From contig NZ_AP023081.1 of assembly GCF_026072635.1 (NCBI RefSeq), positions 4,026,501-4,090,500 on the forward strand: DNA of 64,000 bases, read 5' to 3'. Numbering within the stretch: position 1 is the first letter of the stretch; the number at the start of each line of letters is the position of its first letter. The notes under the pieces were generated by a model. The model had not been told where the DNA came from and ran no database searches. It was given only the letters and a program-made list of their open reading frames with translations. The position numbers were made by a program, and so were the translations under genes. This DNA comes from Pseudomonas solani (GTDB taxonomy: Bacteria > Pseudomonadota > Gammaproteobacteria > Pseudomonadales > Pseudomonadaceae). This document shows positions 17,273 through 26,806 of the stretch, piece by piece.

Positions 17273-17830
17273 ATGGAGGCTCTAGACGCTCTGCTCAACC
17301 GTGTATCCCTGTCCCGCCTGGTGGAGCCGGCGCCCGATGCGGCGCAACGCGAGGTGCTGTTCCGCGCCGCCCTGCGTGCACCGGATCACGGCTACCTGCG
17401 GCCCTGGCGCTTTCTTACCGTCGAGGACGAGGCCCGTAACCGGCTGGGCGAGCTGTTGGCCGAGGCGGTGAAGGCCAAGGACCCGCAAGCCCCCGAGGCG
17501 GCGGTGAACAAGGCCCTCGGCATGCCGCTGCGTGCGCCCCTGCTGGTGGTAGTGATCGCCAGCCTGACCGCGGGGCACAAGGTGCCGGAAAGCGAACAGG
17601 TGCTGTCGGCTGCCTGTGCTGCCCACGGCATCCTCCTGGCCGCCCATGCCCAGGGGCTGGGCGCCATCTGGCGCACCGGCGAGCTGAGCTACGACCGCCA
17701 TGTCGCCCGTGGCCTGGGCCTGGCGGACAACGAACAGGTGGTGGGTTTCCTGTACCTGGGCAGTGTCGACGGCGAGCGTCGTGGCCCGCCGGAGCTGGCG
17801 CCTGCTGATTTCGTCAAAGCCTGGGGCTGA
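17273..17830 (+). CDS. Nitroreductase family protein (YdjA-like)
   Basis: 185 residues, the compact size of YdjA-type FMN oxidoreductases. Motifs: ALRAPDHGYLRPWRFLTVEDEARNRLGEL for FMN/NAD(P)H binding, then AAHGILLAAHAQGLGAIWRTGE and the C-terminal GFLYLGSVDGE. Substrate is unknown; known relatives reduce nitroaromatics and quinones. Its ATG has GGAGGTGG eight bases upstream. It is terminated by a strong hairpin and is convergent with the Cpx-like sensor kinase. Confidence 0.9.
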   Translation: MEALDALLNRVSLSRLVEPAPDAAQREVLFRAALRAPDHGYLRPWRFLTVEDEARNRLGELLAEAVKAKDPQAPEAAVNKALGMPLRAPLLVVVIASLTAGHKVPESEQVLSAACAAHGILLAAHAQGLGAIWRTGELSYDRHVARGLGLADNEQVVGFLYLGSVDGERRGPPELAPADFVKAWG

Positions 17831-17847
17831 TCGGCAGCGGCCCAACG

Positions 17848-17880
17848 AGCCCGGCGCAGGTTGCCTGCGCCGGGCTTTTT
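17848..17880. terminator. Bidirectional terminator
   Basis: AGCCCGGCGCAGG and CCTGCGCCGGGCT form a 13-base stem followed by TTTTT, between the convergent nitroreductase and sensor-kinase genes. Confidence 0.85.
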
Positions 17881-17897
17881 ATTGCCTGGAGGGTGGT

Positions 17898-19220
17898 TCA
17901 GTTCAGCGGCCGCAGCGGCAGTTCGATGCTGGCGACGAAACCGCCACCAGGGTGGTTGGCCAGCGCCAGGGTGCCGCCGTGGCGCTCCACGGCGCGACGG
18001 GCGATGGCCAGGCCCAGGCCATGGCCGGGAGCTGCCTGGCCTGGGGCCCGGTAGAAGGGCTCACCCAGCTGGGCCAGGTGCTCGGGTTGCACGCCGGGCC
18101 CATGGTCACGCACCTGCACGTGCAGCAGGCCGTCGGCCTGGCTGGCGTCTATTTCCACCGGTTGTTCGGCCGGGTTGAAGCGCAGGGCATTGCGCAGCAG
18201 GTTGTCGAGGGCTCGTTCGAGCATGTCCGGCCAGCCGTCCAGGCGCAGCTCGGCGGGGCAGCGGATCTCGATGTGCTGATCCGGGTGCAGCAGGCGCGCG
18301 TCATCGGCCAGGCTTACCAGTAGCGGCCGCACCGCAATCGGGCGGGTGGCGCCCGGCTCGGCGTCGAGGCGGGCGAGGGCGAGGATTTCGCTGATCAGCG
18401 CTTCCAGTCGGTCACATTCCTGGCTCAGGCGTGGCCACAGGGCCTCGCGCTGCTCCGGGCCGGCGCGCTCGGCCAGGGCGAGGGCGATGCGCAGGCGAGC
18501 CAGGGGCGAGCGCAGCTCGTGGGAGACGTCCCGCAGCAGCTGGCGCTGGCTGCCGATCAGGCCCTGCAGGCGCTGGCCCATGCGGTTGAAGTCGCCGGCC
18601 AGCACGCCCAGCTCGTCGCGACGCCGTGACAGGCGCGCCAGGCTGTCCTGCTGGTAGGCCGTCTGGCCGAGGTCGTGCACGGCGCGGCGCAGGCGGTTGA
18701 GTGGCCGGGTGATGTAGAGCGTCAACGCCAGGCTGAACAGGGTCAGTACCACCAGGGCGATGCCAAGGGCGCTGAAGGGCCAGAGCAGGCTGCCACGGTG
18801 CCAGGCTTCCAGTTCGGGGTAGGGGATGCGGTAGATGAGCAGGAAGGAATCGCCGCTGCGGGTGCTGGTGTATTCCTCGGTGAGGCGGCGCCAGGGCAGG
18901 CGTTCATCGTGCTGGCGGGCCTCGAAGGCGGCGGCGCGGGGCGGGAAGGTGCCGCGCACCACGGGCTGGCCGCTGTCGTTGAGGATTTGCACGTCGATGC
19001 GGGCGCGGCGCTTGAACTGCTCGAGCATACGCTGCACCTCGTCCGGGCCGCCGACTTCGTAGCGTTGCACCAGGGTTTCCGCCAGGCCTTGCAGGGCGGG
19101 GTGGCGGCTGAGGATCCAGGCGTCCTGGTTGAGCGCGCGGCCCAGCAACATGGCCAGGCCGGCGACCAGCGCCAGGGCGAGCCAGAAGGCGGCGAGGATC
19201 CGCCAGAACAGTGAACGCAC
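17898..19220 (-). CDS. Cpx-like sensor histidine kinase
   Basis: 440 residues from the GTG at 19220, which has GGAGGAG six bases upstream; an upstream ATG gives eight extra non-family residues. Layout: membrane segment 7-27, periplasmic sensor 28-145, membrane segment 152-170, HAMP 171-222, HisKA with phosphorylated His234 (DVSHELRSPLARLR), and HATPase with N-box NLLRNALRFN, DHGPGVQ and GHGLGLAIA. With the Spy/CpxP protein and regulator encoded just upstream it forms an envelope-stress system equivalent to P. aeruginosa PA3204-PA3206 (from memory). Confidence 0.9.
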   Translation of the reverse strand: MRSLFWRILAAFWLALALVAGLAMLLGRALNQDAWILSRHPALQGLAETLVQRYEVGGPDEVQRMLEQFKRRARIDVQILNDSGQPVVRGTFPPRAAAFEARQHDERLPWRRLTEEYTSTRSGDSFLLIYRIPYPELEAWHRGSLLWPFSALGIALVVLTLFSLALTLYITRPLNRLRRAVHDLGQTAYQQDSLARLSRRRDELGVLAGDFNRMGQRLQGLIGSQRQLLRDVSHELRSPLARLRIALALAERAGPEQREALWPRLSQECDRLEALISEILALARLDAEPGATRPIAVRPLLVSLADDARLLHPDQHIEIRCPAELRLDGWPDMLERALDNLLRNALRFNPAEQPVEIDASQADGLLHVQVRDHGPGVQPEHLAQLGEPFYRAPGQAAPGHGLGLAIARRAVERHGGTLALANHPGGGFVASIELPLRPLN

Positions 19221-19299
19221 GCGATGCTCCTCCGGAAACGGCAAAGCCCATCAGGTGGGAGCCTGATGGGCGGTAGGACGGGCGGTCAGGCCGCCGTGG

Positions 19300-19725
19300 T
19301 CATTGGGCCTTGGCGCGCTGGGCTTTCCAGGCTTCGAACTCGGCACGCTCGGCGCGACGCTCTTCCATCTTCTTCTGCTGCGCGTCGAACTCCTTCTGCT
19401 GCTCGGGGGTGAGCAGCGCGCGGATGTCGGCGCGGTTCTTCTCTTCGCTGGCCTTCAGCTCGTCCTGCATGGCCTTCTTGTCGGCGGCGGGCAGCTTGTC
19501 CAGGTACTTCTGGGTGATGTCGTGGCGGTTCTTCATGGACTCGCCCATCAGCTTGCCGACCTGGTGGCGCTGGTCACGGCTGAGGTCCAGTTCCTTGAAC
19601 AGGCCGGGGCCACCGTGACCGGGGCCGCCGAAGCCGCGTTCCGGGCCGGGGCCACCTTCGGGCATGGCCATGGCGACGGTGGGCAGGGCGGCTGCGAGAA
19701 GCAGGGCGGCGATTGTCTTGCGCAT
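19300..19725 (-). CDS. Spy/CpxP-family periplasmic protein
   Basis: 141 residues. A signal peptide (1-20, VAMA-M) precedes a Gly/Pro linker and an all-helical domain with LTPEQQKEF, one copy of the LTxxQ motif, plus LDLSRDQRHQVGKLM, a degenerate copy. Spy/CpxP proteins are periplasmic chaperones; CpxP also restrains its sensor kinase. Its placement between the regulator and kinase genes supports the CpxP role. The downstream spacing to the kinase is 79 nt. Confidence 0.9.
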   Translation of the reverse strand: MRKTIAALLLAAALPTVAMAMPEGGPGPERGFGGPGHGGPGLFKELDLSRDQRHQVGKLMGESMKNRHDITQKYLDKLPAADKKAMQDELKASEEKNRADIRALLTPEQQKEFDAQQKKMEERRAERAEFEAWKAQRAKAQ

Positions 19726-19808
19726 GGTCTATCTCCTTGTCTCTGAACCGGCTGGTTGCCGGATGTGCTCAGTCTAGGGAGGGCAAGGTCAAGGGCGGTC
19801 AGGCCAGG

Positions 19809-19824
19809 GTAAAGCTTGGGTAAA
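19809..19824 (-). promoter_or_regulatory. Candidate CpxR-type box upstream of spy gene
   Basis: GTAAAGCTTGGGTAAAG holds two GTAAA repeats separated by six bases, 84 nt upstream of the Spy/CpxP gene start, close to the E. coli CpxR box (GTAAA-N5-GTAAA). It is read on the plus strand, so orientation is opposite to the gene. Similarity only. Confidence 0.4.
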
Positions 19825-19890
19825 GAGAGGCTCAGGGAACTGTTACGAAAGGCCCGGGGCGCTCTGCGACGCGGCGCCGGGTGAGGCGTG

Positions 19891-20568
19891 TCAGGCGCTG
19901 TAGTAGTAGCCGCGGCTGCGCAGGGCGACGATGCGTGGCCGGCCATCGGCGTGCGGGCCGAGCTTCTTGCGCAGGTTGCTGACGTGCATGTCGAGGCTGC
20001 GGTCATAGAGGGTGAGCTTGCGGCCCAGGGCCAGTTGCGCGAGCTCCTGCTTGTCCAGGGGCTCGCCGGGCTGGCGCAGCAGGGCCTCCAGCAAGCGGCC
20101 TTCGGAAACGGTGAGGCTGATTTCGTGATCGCCGACGTTGACCACGCCACGCACCGGGCTGTAGCAGAGGTCGCCCAACTCCAGCTGGCTGGATTGCGCC
20201 GGCGGCTGGGTGCGGCGCAGCACGGCGCGCAGGCGGGCGGTGAGCTCGCGCGGGTCGCAGGGCTTGGCCAGGTAGTCGTCGGCGCCCAGTTCCAGGCCGA
20301 GGATGCGGTCCAGCGGCTCGCCCCGTGCGGAGAGCATTAGCACCGGCAGCTCGGGGTGGTCGCCGCGCAATTGCTTGAGCAGTTCCAGGCCGCTGCCGTC
20401 GGGCAGCATCACATCGAGCACGACGACCGCCGGTGCATGGGCCGCGAGGGCGGCGCGGGCACTGACGCCGTCGTGGCAGGCGCGCACGCTGAAGCCTTCC
20501 TGGCTCAGCCAGCTGTTGAGCAGCTCGCAGAGTTCCTGGTCGTCGTCGATCAGCAGCAGTTCACTCAT
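19891..20568 (-). CDS. Cpx-like response regulator (OmpR family)
   Basis: 225 residues. Receiver domain: acidic pocket DDD 8-10, phospho-acceptor Asp52 (VVLDVMLPDGSG), Lys102 (DDYLAKP). The C-terminal winged helix has DRSLDMHVSNLRKKLG and GYYYSA. It should be phosphorylated by the kinase at 17898-19220. The 165-bp gap to the spy gene probably contains its own promoter, and spy genes are commonly activated by the cognate regulator; no CpxR box (GTAAA-N5-GTAAA) is clear, although GGTAAAGCTTGGGTAAAG at 19808-19825 is a close fit. Confidence 0.9.
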   Translation of the reverse strand: MSELLLIDDDQELCELLNSWLSQEGFSVRACHDGVSARAALAAHAPAVVVLDVMLPDGSGLELLKQLRGDHPELPVLMLSARGEPLDRILGLELGADDYLAKPCDPRELTARLRAVLRRTQPPAQSSQLELGDLCYSPVRGVVNVGDHEISLTVSEGRLLEALLRQPGEPLDKQELAQLALGRKLTLYDRSLDMHVSNLRKKLGPHADGRPRIVALRSRGYYYSA

Positions 20569-20583
20569 GGCCGTCGTTTCGCA

Positions 20584-21015
20584 TCAGTTGATCCACGGGC
20601 GGGGCTGGCGTCGTCCGCCGCGGGCGAACAGGCCGATCAGCAGCGACAGCAGGGCGACGCCGCCGCCGATGGCGAACCACATCTGGTCGTCGCTGACCAG
20701 GCGCGGCGAGCGATCCGCCTGGGCCTCCTTGAGTTGCAACTTGAGGCGCTGGTTTTCCTGGCGCAGGCGCGCCAGCAAGGCGGTGTCGCGTTCGGCCGTG
20801 GTGCCGTTGGCCAGTTGGGCGGCCAGCTCGTTGCGCTGGCGCTCGCTTTCCGCCAGGCGCTGCTGCAGAGCGGTGAACTCCTGGGCAGCGACGTTTTCCA
20901 CCGGGCGCGGCTCCACCGCCACGTTGGGGGCCACCGTTGGCAGGGCCTCTTCGGCCTGGGCCAGCGCGACGGTCAAGGACAGGGCGAACAGCAGGGACAG
21001 CGAGGCGTGGCGCAT
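20584..21015 (-). CDS. Exported coiled-coil protein with C-terminal membrane anchor
   Basis: 143 residues: signal peptide 1-21 (LAQA-E), a coiled coil of about 45-100 (ALQQRLAESERQRNELAAQL, ARLRQENQRLKLQLKEAQ), a membrane segment at 113-130 (FAIGGGVALLSLLIGLFA) and a short basic tail. This is the layout of the C-terminal half of TIGR04211-type SH3 proteins but without an SH3 domain. It lies 15 bp upstream of the response regulator, so co-transcription is likely. Function is unknown; an envelope sensing or structural role is a guess. Confidence 0.75.
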   Translation of the reverse strand: MRHASLSLLFALSLTVALAQAEEALPTVAPNVAVEPRPVENVAAQEFTALQQRLAESERQRNELAAQLANGTTAERDTALLARLRQENQRLKLQLKEAQADRSPRLVSDDQMWFAIGGGVALLSLLIGLFARGGRRQPRPWIN

Positions 21016-21056
21016 CGGAACTCCTGTTTCCTACGAATGGATTCGGCGTGCTGCTG

Positions 21057-21353
21057 TCAGAAGACCTGCTTGAAGGGTTTTACGGTCACGTTGGCGTAGA
21101 CACCCGAGGTGCGGAATGGGTCGGCATCGGCCCAGGACTGGGCGGCGACCAGGGACTCGAACTCGGCGACGACCAGGCTGCCGGTGAAGCCGGCGCTGCC
21201 CGGGTCGTTGCTGTCCACGGCCGGGTGCGGGCCGGCCAGTACCAGGCGGCCTTCGGCTTTCAACTGCTCCAGGCGGACGAGGTGCGCGGGGCGGTTGGCC
21301 ACGCGTTTTTCCAGGGAGTCGGCAACATCGGTGGAGATGATCGCGTAGAGCAT
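21057..21353 (-). CDS. YciI family protein
   Basis: 98 residues: [41 protein letters not shown] and the C-terminal [15 protein letters not shown] match YciI. The conserved His (RPAHL) and Asp (WADADPF) that form the putative active site are present. The biochemical role is not established. It starts eight bases after the yciB stop, in the same operon as in other gammaproteobacteria. Confidence 0.92.
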   Translation of the reverse strand: MLYAIISTDVADSLEKRVANRPAHLVRLEQLKAEGRLVLAGPHPAVDSNDPGSAGFTGSLVVAEFESLVAAQSWADADPFRTSGVYANVTVKPFKQVF

Positions 21354-21361
21354 GACAGTCC

Positions 21362-21952
21362 TTATTCTTGAGGTTTTTCGGATTCGGGATCGTGCATGTG
21401 GCGCGCCAGGAAGATGCCCTGGCCGATGAGGAATAGCAGGGTCAGGCCCAGGCTGCCGAAGACTTTGAAGTCGACCCAGAACTCTTGATAGGTGAAGGCG
21501 ACGTAAAGGTTGGCGAAGCCACAGAACAGGAAGAAGACGATCCAGGCCAGGTTGAGGCGCACCCAGATGGCCTGGGGCAGCGCGACAGCGTGGCCCATGA
21601 CGCGCTGGATCAGCGGCTTGTCGCCGATGAAGTGGCTGGCGGCGAAGCCCAGGGCGAACAGCCAGTTGACCACCGGCGCCTTCCATTTGAGGAAGGTTTC
21701 GCTGTGGAAAGCCAGGGTCAGGCCACCGAACACCAGGCAGGCGGCCAGGGTCAGCCACTGGCCTTTTTCCAGGCGGCGCTGGGTGACGAAGATCGCCCCG
21801 TAGACCACCACCGAGGCGGCGATCAGCACGGCGGTGGCGCTGAAGATGCCGCCCAGCATGACGCTGTGCCCGGCGAATTCGATGGCGCGTGGCTCGAGCT
21901 TGTAAACGATGAAGAAGAGGATGAGCGGGATGAAGTCGATGAATTGTTTCAC
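21362..21952 (-). CDS. yciB: Inner-membrane septation protein YciB (IspZ)
   Basis: 196 residues from the GTG at 21952. Five membrane segments and family motifs [17 protein letters not shown] and [47 protein letters not shown] are present. YciB affects cell-envelope integrity and septation. The start codon is GTG because no ATG precedes the conserved KQFIDF. Divergent from the PHP gene by 66 bp. Confidence 0.92.
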   Translation of the reverse strand: MKQFIDFIPLILFFIVYKLEPRAIEFAGHSVMLGGIFSATAVLIAASVVVYGAIFVTQRRLEKGQWLTLAACLVFGGLTLAFHSETFLKWKAPVVNWLFALGFAASHFIGDKPLIQRVMGHAVALPQAIWVRLNLAWIVFFLFCGFANLYVAFTYQEFWVDFKVFGSLGLTLLFLIGQGIFLARHMHDPESEKPQE

Positions 21953-22018
21953 GGCGGCAGCCAGAAGCGGGATGTGGCGGCATAATAACAAACCATTCTC
22001 GTAGCGAAAGCGCACGCC

Positions 22019-22882
22019 ATGCACATTGATCTGCACTGTCACAGCACGGCCTCCGACGGCGCCCTGGCGCCCGCCGTACTGGTGGCGCGCGCCCATGAAA
22101 AGGGCGTGCGGGTGCTGGCGCTGACCGACCACGACACCCTCGAAGGGCTGGAGGAAGCGCGCAGCGCCGCCGCCGACCTGGATATCGAACTGATAAACGG
22201 CGTGGAGCTGTCCTGCACCTGGGGTGGCGCCACGATTCACGTGCTCGGCTATGCCTTCCGTCAGGACGCGCCAGAGCTGCGCCAGGCCATCGCCGACCTG
22301 CATCAGGGCCGCTGGTCGCGTGCCGAGGAGATCGACCGGCGCCTGGCCGCCAAGGGCATGCCCGGGGCGCTGGAAGGCGCGCGGGCGATCCAGCGCGAAC
22401 TGGGCGACAGCGGCAACGCGCCGGCACGCCCGCATTTCGCCGAGTTCCTGGTGCGCGAGAAGCATGTGCGCGACCGTGCCGAGGCCTTCCGCAAATGGCT
22501 GGGCTCGGGCAAGCTCGGCGACGTCAAGCAGCACTGGCCGCCCCTGGCCGAGGCGGTGGGTACGCTGCGTGCCGCCGGGGCCTGGATCAGCCTGGCGCAT
22601 CCCTACCATTACGACTTCACTAAGACCAAGCGTCGCAAGCTGGTGGCGGATTTCATCGCCGCCGGCGGCCACGCCATAGAGGTGGTCAACGGTATGCAGC
22701 CTGCGGAGCAGGTGGGCGTGTTGACCATTCTCGCCCGCGAATTCGGCTTGCTGGTGAGTGCCGGCAGCGATTTCCACGCACCTGGGGACTGGTCGGAGCT
22801 GGGCGTGTACCGACCCATACCGGAGGACCTGCCGCCCCTGGCGGCGCGTTTCCAACATGCACAACGACCAACTGAACGCTGA
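22019..22882 (+). CDS. PHP-domain phosphoesterase (RNase AM / YciV-like)
   Basis: 287 residues. PHP metal motifs: [11 protein letters not shown] (5-15), LTDHD (about 39), [14 protein letters not shown] and GSDFHAPG. The middle insertion (about 90-180) is that of YciV/TrpH. E. coli RNase AM removes nucleotides from RNA 5' ends and trims rRNA; the same function is inferred. The next gene, encoding a YciO-like protein, follows the stop by 13 bp, so they form an operon with scpA, scpB. Confidence 0.9.
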   Translation: MHIDLHCHSTASDGALAPAVLVARAHEKGVRVLALTDHDTLEGLEEARSAAADLDIELINGVELSCTWGGATIHVLGYAFRQDAPELRQAIADLHQGRWSRAEEIDRRLAAKGMPGALEGARAIQRELGDSGNAPARPHFAEFLVREKHVRDRAEAFRKWLGSGKLGDVKQHWPPLAEAVGTLRAAGAWISLAHPYHYDFTKTKRRKLVADFIAAGGHAIEVVNGMQPAEQVGVLTILAREFGLLVSAGSDFHAPGDWSELGVYRPIPEDLPPLAARFQHAQRPTER

Positions 22883-22895
22883 GCAGGGAGATAAC

Positions 22896-23531
22896 GTGAG
22901 TCAGTTTTTCCAGGTCCACCCGGAGAATCCCCAGCCGCGGCTGATCAAACAGGCGGTGGAGATCGTCAGGGCGGGGGGCGTGATCGTCTATCCCACCGAC
23001 TCCTCTTATGCGGTCGGCTGCGCCATCGGCGAGAAGAACGGCGTGGAACGCATCCGCCGCCTGCGCCGCCTGGATGACAAGCACAACTTCACCCTGGTCT
23101 GCCGCGACCTTTCCGAGCTGGGGCTGTTCGCCAAGGTCGACACCGCTGCGTTCCGCCTGCTCAAGGCGCATACGCCCGGGCCTTACACCTTCATCCTCAG
23201 CGCCACCCGCGAAGTGCCGCGCATGCTGCTGCACCCCAAGCGCCGCACCATCGGCCTGCGGGTGCCGGACCACCCTATCGCCCTGGCGTTGCTGGAGGAG
23301 CTGGGCGCGCCCTTGATGAGCGCCACCCTGACCCTGCCCGGTGAAGCCCTGCCGATGAGCGATCCCTACGAGATGCGCCAGATCCTCGAGCACCAGGTGG
23401 ACCTGATCATCGACGGCGGTTATGGCGGCATGGAAGCCTCCACCGTGGTCGACCTGTCCGAAGGCGAGCCGCGCCTTGTGCGCGCGGGGTGTGGTGACCC
23501 GGCGCCCTTCCTGACGGACGCCGAGGCGTGA
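22896..23531 (+). CDS. YciO/YrdC/Sua5-family protein
   Basis: 211 residues from the GTG at 22896, preceded by GGGAG at good spacing; an in-frame ATG at 22857 lies inside the previous gene. The fold is recognisable from [54 protein letters not shown], and [27 protein letters not shown]. It lacks the extended Sua5 domain and the YrdC signature KR...SAN, reading [14 protein letters not shown] and SATL instead, so it is YciO-type rather than an established t6A synthase; function is uncertain. Confidence 0.85.
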   Translation: MSQFFQVHPENPQPRLIKQAVEIVRAGGVIVYPTDSSYAVGCAIGEKNGVERIRRLRRLDDKHNFTLVCRDLSELGLFAKVDTAAFRLLKAHTPGPYTFILSATREVPRMLLHPKRRTIGLRVPDHPIALALLEELGAPLMSATLTLPGEALPMSDPYEMRQILEHQVDLIIDGGYGGMEASTVVDLSEGEPRLVRAGCGDPAPFLTDAEA

Positions 23532-24352
23532 GTGCAGAGGCTACGCCCCGGGTCGATAGCCAGGCCGGTGCCCAGCAGGAACTGCCGTTCGCCCTGGTCT
23601 ACGGGCAGGCGGTCACCGAGCTGCCCATCGACCTCTATATCCCGCCGGATGCCCTGGAGGTGTTCCTCGAAGCCTTCGAAGGGCCGCTCGACCTGCTGCT
23701 TTATCTGATCCGCAAGCAGAACATCAACATCCTCGACATCCCCGTGGCGGAGATCACTCGCCAATACATGGGCTATGTCGAGCTGATGAAATCGGTGCGT
23801 CTGGAGCTGGCCGCCGAGTACCTGGTGATGGCCGCCATGCTCGCCGAGATCAAGTCGCGCATGTTGTTGCCGCGCTCCAGCGAGGCGGAGGTCGAGGAAG
23901 AAGACCCGCGCGCCGAGCTGATTCGCCGCCTGCAGGAGTATGAGCGCTACAAGGCCGCCGCCGAAGGCATCGACATGTTGCCCCGGGTTGGCCGCGACAA
24001 CACCGTGCCGCGCCTGGATGCTCCCGAGGCGCGGGCCCGCAAGCTGCTGCCGGATGTGAGCCTGGAAGAATTGCTGCTGTCCATGGCCGAGGTGCTGCGC
24101 CGCGCCGACATGTTCGAAAGCCACCAGGTGACCCGCGAGGCGCTGTCCACCCGCGAGCGCATGAGTGAAGTGCTGGAGCGCCTCAAGGGGGGCGCCTTCC
24201 TGCCGTTCGTCAGCCTGTTCACCGCCGAAGAAGGGCGATTGGGTGTGGTGGTGACCTTCATGGCAGTGCTGGAGCTGATCAAGGAACAACTGGTGGAACT
24301 GGTGCAGAATGAGGCCTTTGCACCCATCCACGTCCGCGCAAGAGCCGAGTAG
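23528..24352 (+). CDS. scpA: Segregation and condensation protein A (kleisin)
   Basis: 274 residues with a GTG start overlapping the previous stop by four bases. The kleisin N-terminal segment (LEAFEGPLDLLLYLIRKQNINILDIPVAEITRQYMGY) contacts the SMC neck, and the C-terminal winged helix (FLPFVSLFTAEEGRLGVVVTFMAVLELIKEQLV) contacts the SMC head. It works with ScpB, encoded directly downstream, and SMC in chromosome condensation. A ~20-residue N-terminal extension precedes the usual start, as in other Pseudomonas. Confidence 0.94.
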   Translation: MSAEATPRVDSQAGAQQELPFALVYGQAVTELPIDLYIPPDALEVFLEAFEGPLDLLLYLIRKQNINILDIPVAEITRQYMGYVELMKSVRLELAAEYLVMAAMLAEIKSRMLLPRSSEAEVEEEDPRAELIRRLQEYERYKAAAEGIDMLPRVGRDNTVPRLDAPEARARKLLPDVSLEELLLSMAEVLRRADMFESHQVTREALSTRERMSEVLERLKGGAFLPFVSLFTAEEGRLGVVVTFMAVLELIKEQLVELVQNEAFAPIHVRARAE

Positions 24353-25174
24353 ATGAACCTTAACGACCCCAAGGAGCTGGCCTCCCTGCTCGAGGCGTAC
24401 CTGCTGGCTTCCGGCAAGCCGCTGTCGCTGGAGCGCATCGCCGAGCTGTTCGAGGAGGCCGAGCGACCGGAGCTCGCGCAGATCCGTGCCGCACTGGCGA
24501 TCCTGGCCACCTCCTGCAAGGGGCGCGCCTTCGAACTCAAGGAAGTGGCATCCGGTTACCGCCTGCAGGTGCGTGAACGGTTCGCGCCCTGGGTCGGCCG
24601 CCTGTGGGAGGAGCGCCCGCAGCGTTATTCCCGCGCGATGCTGGAAACCCTGGCGCTGATCGCCTACCGCCAGCCGATCACCCGGGGCGAGATCGAGGAC
24701 ATCCGTGGCGTGGCGGTGAACAGCCAGATCGTCAAGACGCTGATCGAGCGCGAGTGGATCCGTGTGGTCGGTTACCGCGATGTGCCCGGCCGCCCGGCGA
24801 TGTTCGCCACCACCAAGGGCTTCCTCGACCATTTCAACCTGAAGAACCTCGATGACCTGCCGCCGCTCGCCGCCCTGAGAGAGCTGGAGCCCGAGCCGGT
24901 GCTGGCCCTCGATGACGTCGACGTGCCGGTGCCCGAAGGTTTGCAGGCGCGCGCCGACCTGGCGGGCGAAGAGCCCGCCGAGCCCCGCGAAGAAACCAGC
25001 TTCCGCTCGCTGCTGGCGGAACTGGACACCATGGAGCAGGGGTTGAAGATCGACTTCGACGACCTGCCCGTCGCCGACGCCGACGCCGAGCAACCGGCGG
25101 GCGAGGAGCCCGCCGGGGTGGAAGCGGGCGACGAGGCGCTGTTCGATGAGGCGCCTGACGAGACCCGTCACTGA
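24353..25174 (+). CDS. scpB: Segregation and condensation protein B
   Basis: 273 residues starting directly after the scpA stop. Two winged-helix domains: LASLLEAYLLASGKPLSLERIAELF and YSRAMLETLALIAYRQPITRGEIEDIRGVAVN, then GRPAMFATTKGFLDHFNLKNLDDLPPL. Residues ~190-273 form an acidic, low-complexity tail (EEPAEPREE, DADAEQPAGEEPAGVE), longer than in Firmicutes. It dimerises and binds ScpA in the condensin-like complex. Confidence 0.94.
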   Translation: MNLNDPKELASLLEAYLLASGKPLSLERIAELFEEAERPELAQIRAALAILATSCKGRAFELKEVASGYRLQVRERFAPWVGRLWEERPQRYSRAMLETLALIAYRQPITRGEIEDIRGVAVNSQIVKTLIEREWIRVVGYRDVPGRPAMFATTKGFLDHFNLKNLDDLPPLAALRELEPEPVLALDDVDVPVPEGLQARADLAGEEPAEPREETSFRSLLAELDTMEQGLKIDFDDLPVADADAEQPAGEEPAGVEAGDEALFDEAPDETRH

Positions 25175-25196
25175 GGCCACAAGACGAGGCGCTGCG

Positions 25197-25376
25197 ATGA
25201 AGGACCCCTGCATCAAGGTTTGCCAGTTTGCCGACGACGTTTGCCGGGGGTGCGGACGTACCCGCAGCGAAATCAAGGGCTGGAAGAAGCTCGGCAAGCA
25301 GGCGCGCCGCGAGGTGCTGGCCGAAGCCGATATGCGCCTGCTGGCCCTGGCCGCGACCGGCCGGCGAAAACACTGA
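25197..25376 (+). CDS. DUF1289 (YdhL-like) Cys-motif protein
   Basis: 59 residues. The whole protein is the DUF1289 module: PCIKVCQF, CRGCGRTRSEIKGWKKL; the four cysteines (Cx3C...CxxC) probably bind zinc or another metal. An in-frame start at 25146 lies inside scpB; the ATG at 25197 fits the family start (MKDPCIKVC). It may be co-transcribed with scpB. Function unknown. Confidence 0.85.
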   Translation: MKDPCIKVCQFADDVCRGCGRTRSEIKGWKKLGKQARREVLAEADMRLLALAATGRRKH

Positions 25377-25464
25377 CGACCCCGCACGCGCTGAGCTAGC
25401 CTGAGGTTCGCCCGCCGCGTATGATGCGCGACCTTTTTGAATGACTACACCGGGAGGTGCCCAG

Positions 25465-26736
25465 ATGAACGAAGACGAATACAGCCCCGCTGGGGAAAAG
25501 CTGCAGAAGGTCCTGGCTCGCATTGGCCTGGCTTCGCGCCGCGACATCGAGGCCTGGATCACCGAAGGCCGCGTCAAGGTCAACGGCGTGGCCGCGACCC
25601 TCGGCCAGCGCGTCGACCGTCACGACGCCATCAGCGTCGACGGCCGCCTGCTCAAGCGCGAGGAAGAGACCGAAGCCGTCCGCCGCGTGCTGATCTACAA
25701 CAAGCCCGACGGCGAAGTCTGCACCCGCGACGACCCGGAAGGCCGCCCCACCGTATTCGAGCGCCTGCCGCGTCTGCGCGCTGGCCGCTGGATCAACATC
25801 GGTCGTCTGGACATTAACACCACCGGCCTGCTGCTGTTCACCACCGACGGTGAGCTGGCCAACCGCCTGATGCACCCCTCCTACGAGATGGACCGCGAGT
25901 ACGCCGTGCGCGTGCGGGGCGAAGTCACCGAGGAGATCCTGGAGAACCTGAAGAACGGCGTGATGCTGGAAGACGGCCCCGCCAAGTTCACCGACATCCA
26001 GGAAGCGCCCGGCGGCGAAGGTTTCAACCATTGGTACCACTGCGTGGTGATGGAAGGCCGCAACCGCGAAGTACGTCGCCTGTGGGAATCCCAGGGCTTG
26101 GTGGTCAGCCGCCTGAAGCGCGTGCGTTTCGGCCCGGTGTTCCTCACCTCCGAGCTGACCATGGGGCGCTGGCGCGAGATGGGCCAGTCCGAAGTGGACA
26201 TCCTCAGTGGCGAAGTGGGCCTCAAGCCTATCCAGCTGCCGGAGGTTTCCAGCAAGCACAAGGACAAGGTCGAGCGCATGCAGCGCAAGCTGGTCAAGCC
26301 GGTGAGCGGCCGTGGCCGCCGCCAGGGCGATGAGCGCCCGGCCCGTGGCCCGCGCAGCGAAGGTGGCGAGCGTCCTGCCCGTGGTCGTGGCGAAGGTGCT
26401 GAGCGCCCGAGCCGTGCACCGCGTGGCGAAGGTTCGGATCGTCCGGCCCGTGCTCCTCGTGGCGAGGGTTCTGACCGCCCGGCACGCAGCCCCCGTGGCG
26501 AAGGTGCCGAACGTCCCGCCCGCGCTCCGCGCCCGGCAGCCCGTGGCGAGCAGAACCGTGGCACGCCGCTGGCGGAGCGCCCGCGTGATGTGGCCAAGAA
26601 GCCCCGTGGCAAGCCCCAGGGCGATGCCAGCGAAGTGGCTGAACGCCCGCAGCGCAAGCCGGCGCGCCCGGTAAGCAAGCGCACCAATGGGCCGGCAGGC
26701 GAGGGCCAGCGCCCCGGTTTCGGCCGCAAGCGCTGA
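25465..26736 (+). CDS. rluB: 23S rRNA pseudouridine(2605) synthase
   Basis: 423 residues from the ATG at 25465, which has GGAGGTG nine bases upstream. S4 RNA-binding domain (7-60, [22 protein letters not shown]), RsuA/RluB catalytic domain with Asp116 ([27 protein letters not shown]). Residues about 285-423 form a basic tail of imperfect repeats '[12 protein letters not shown]', absent from E. coli RluB though tails of this sort are common in Pseudomonas. The tail is probably disordered and RNA-binding. Catalytic motif is intact. Confidence 0.93.
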   Translation: MNEDEYSPAGEKLQKVLARIGLASRRDIEAWITEGRVKVNGVAATLGQRVDRHDAISVDGRLLKREEETEAVRRVLIYNKPDGEVCTRDDPEGRPTVFERLPRLRAGRWINIGRLDINTTGLLLFTTDGELANRLMHPSYEMDREYAVRVRGEVTEEILENLKNGVMLEDGPAKFTDIQEAPGGEGFNHWYHCVVMEGRNREVRRLWESQGLVVSRLKRVRFGPVFLTSELTMGRWREMGQSEVDILSGEVGLKPIQLPEVSSKHKDKVERMQRKLVKPVSGRGRRQGDERPARGPRSEGGERPARGRGEGAERPSRAPRGEGSDRPARAPRGEGSDRPARSPRGEGAERPARAPRPAARGEQNRGTPLAERPRDVAKKPRGKPQGDASEVAERPQRKPARPVSKRTNGPAGEGQRPGFGRKR

Positions 26737-26751
26737 TTGGCCGATGCAATG

Positions 26752-26778
26752 AAAAAGGGGCCCGATGGGCCCCTTTTT
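26752..26778. terminator. Bidirectional terminator
   Basis: AAAAAGGGGCCC GAT GGGCCCCTTTTT, a perfect stem with A/T tracts, between convergent rluB and the GGDEF gene. Confidence 0.88.
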
Positions 26779-26806
26779 CGTGGGTGTCGTTCGCGTTGGG
26801 CGGGGC

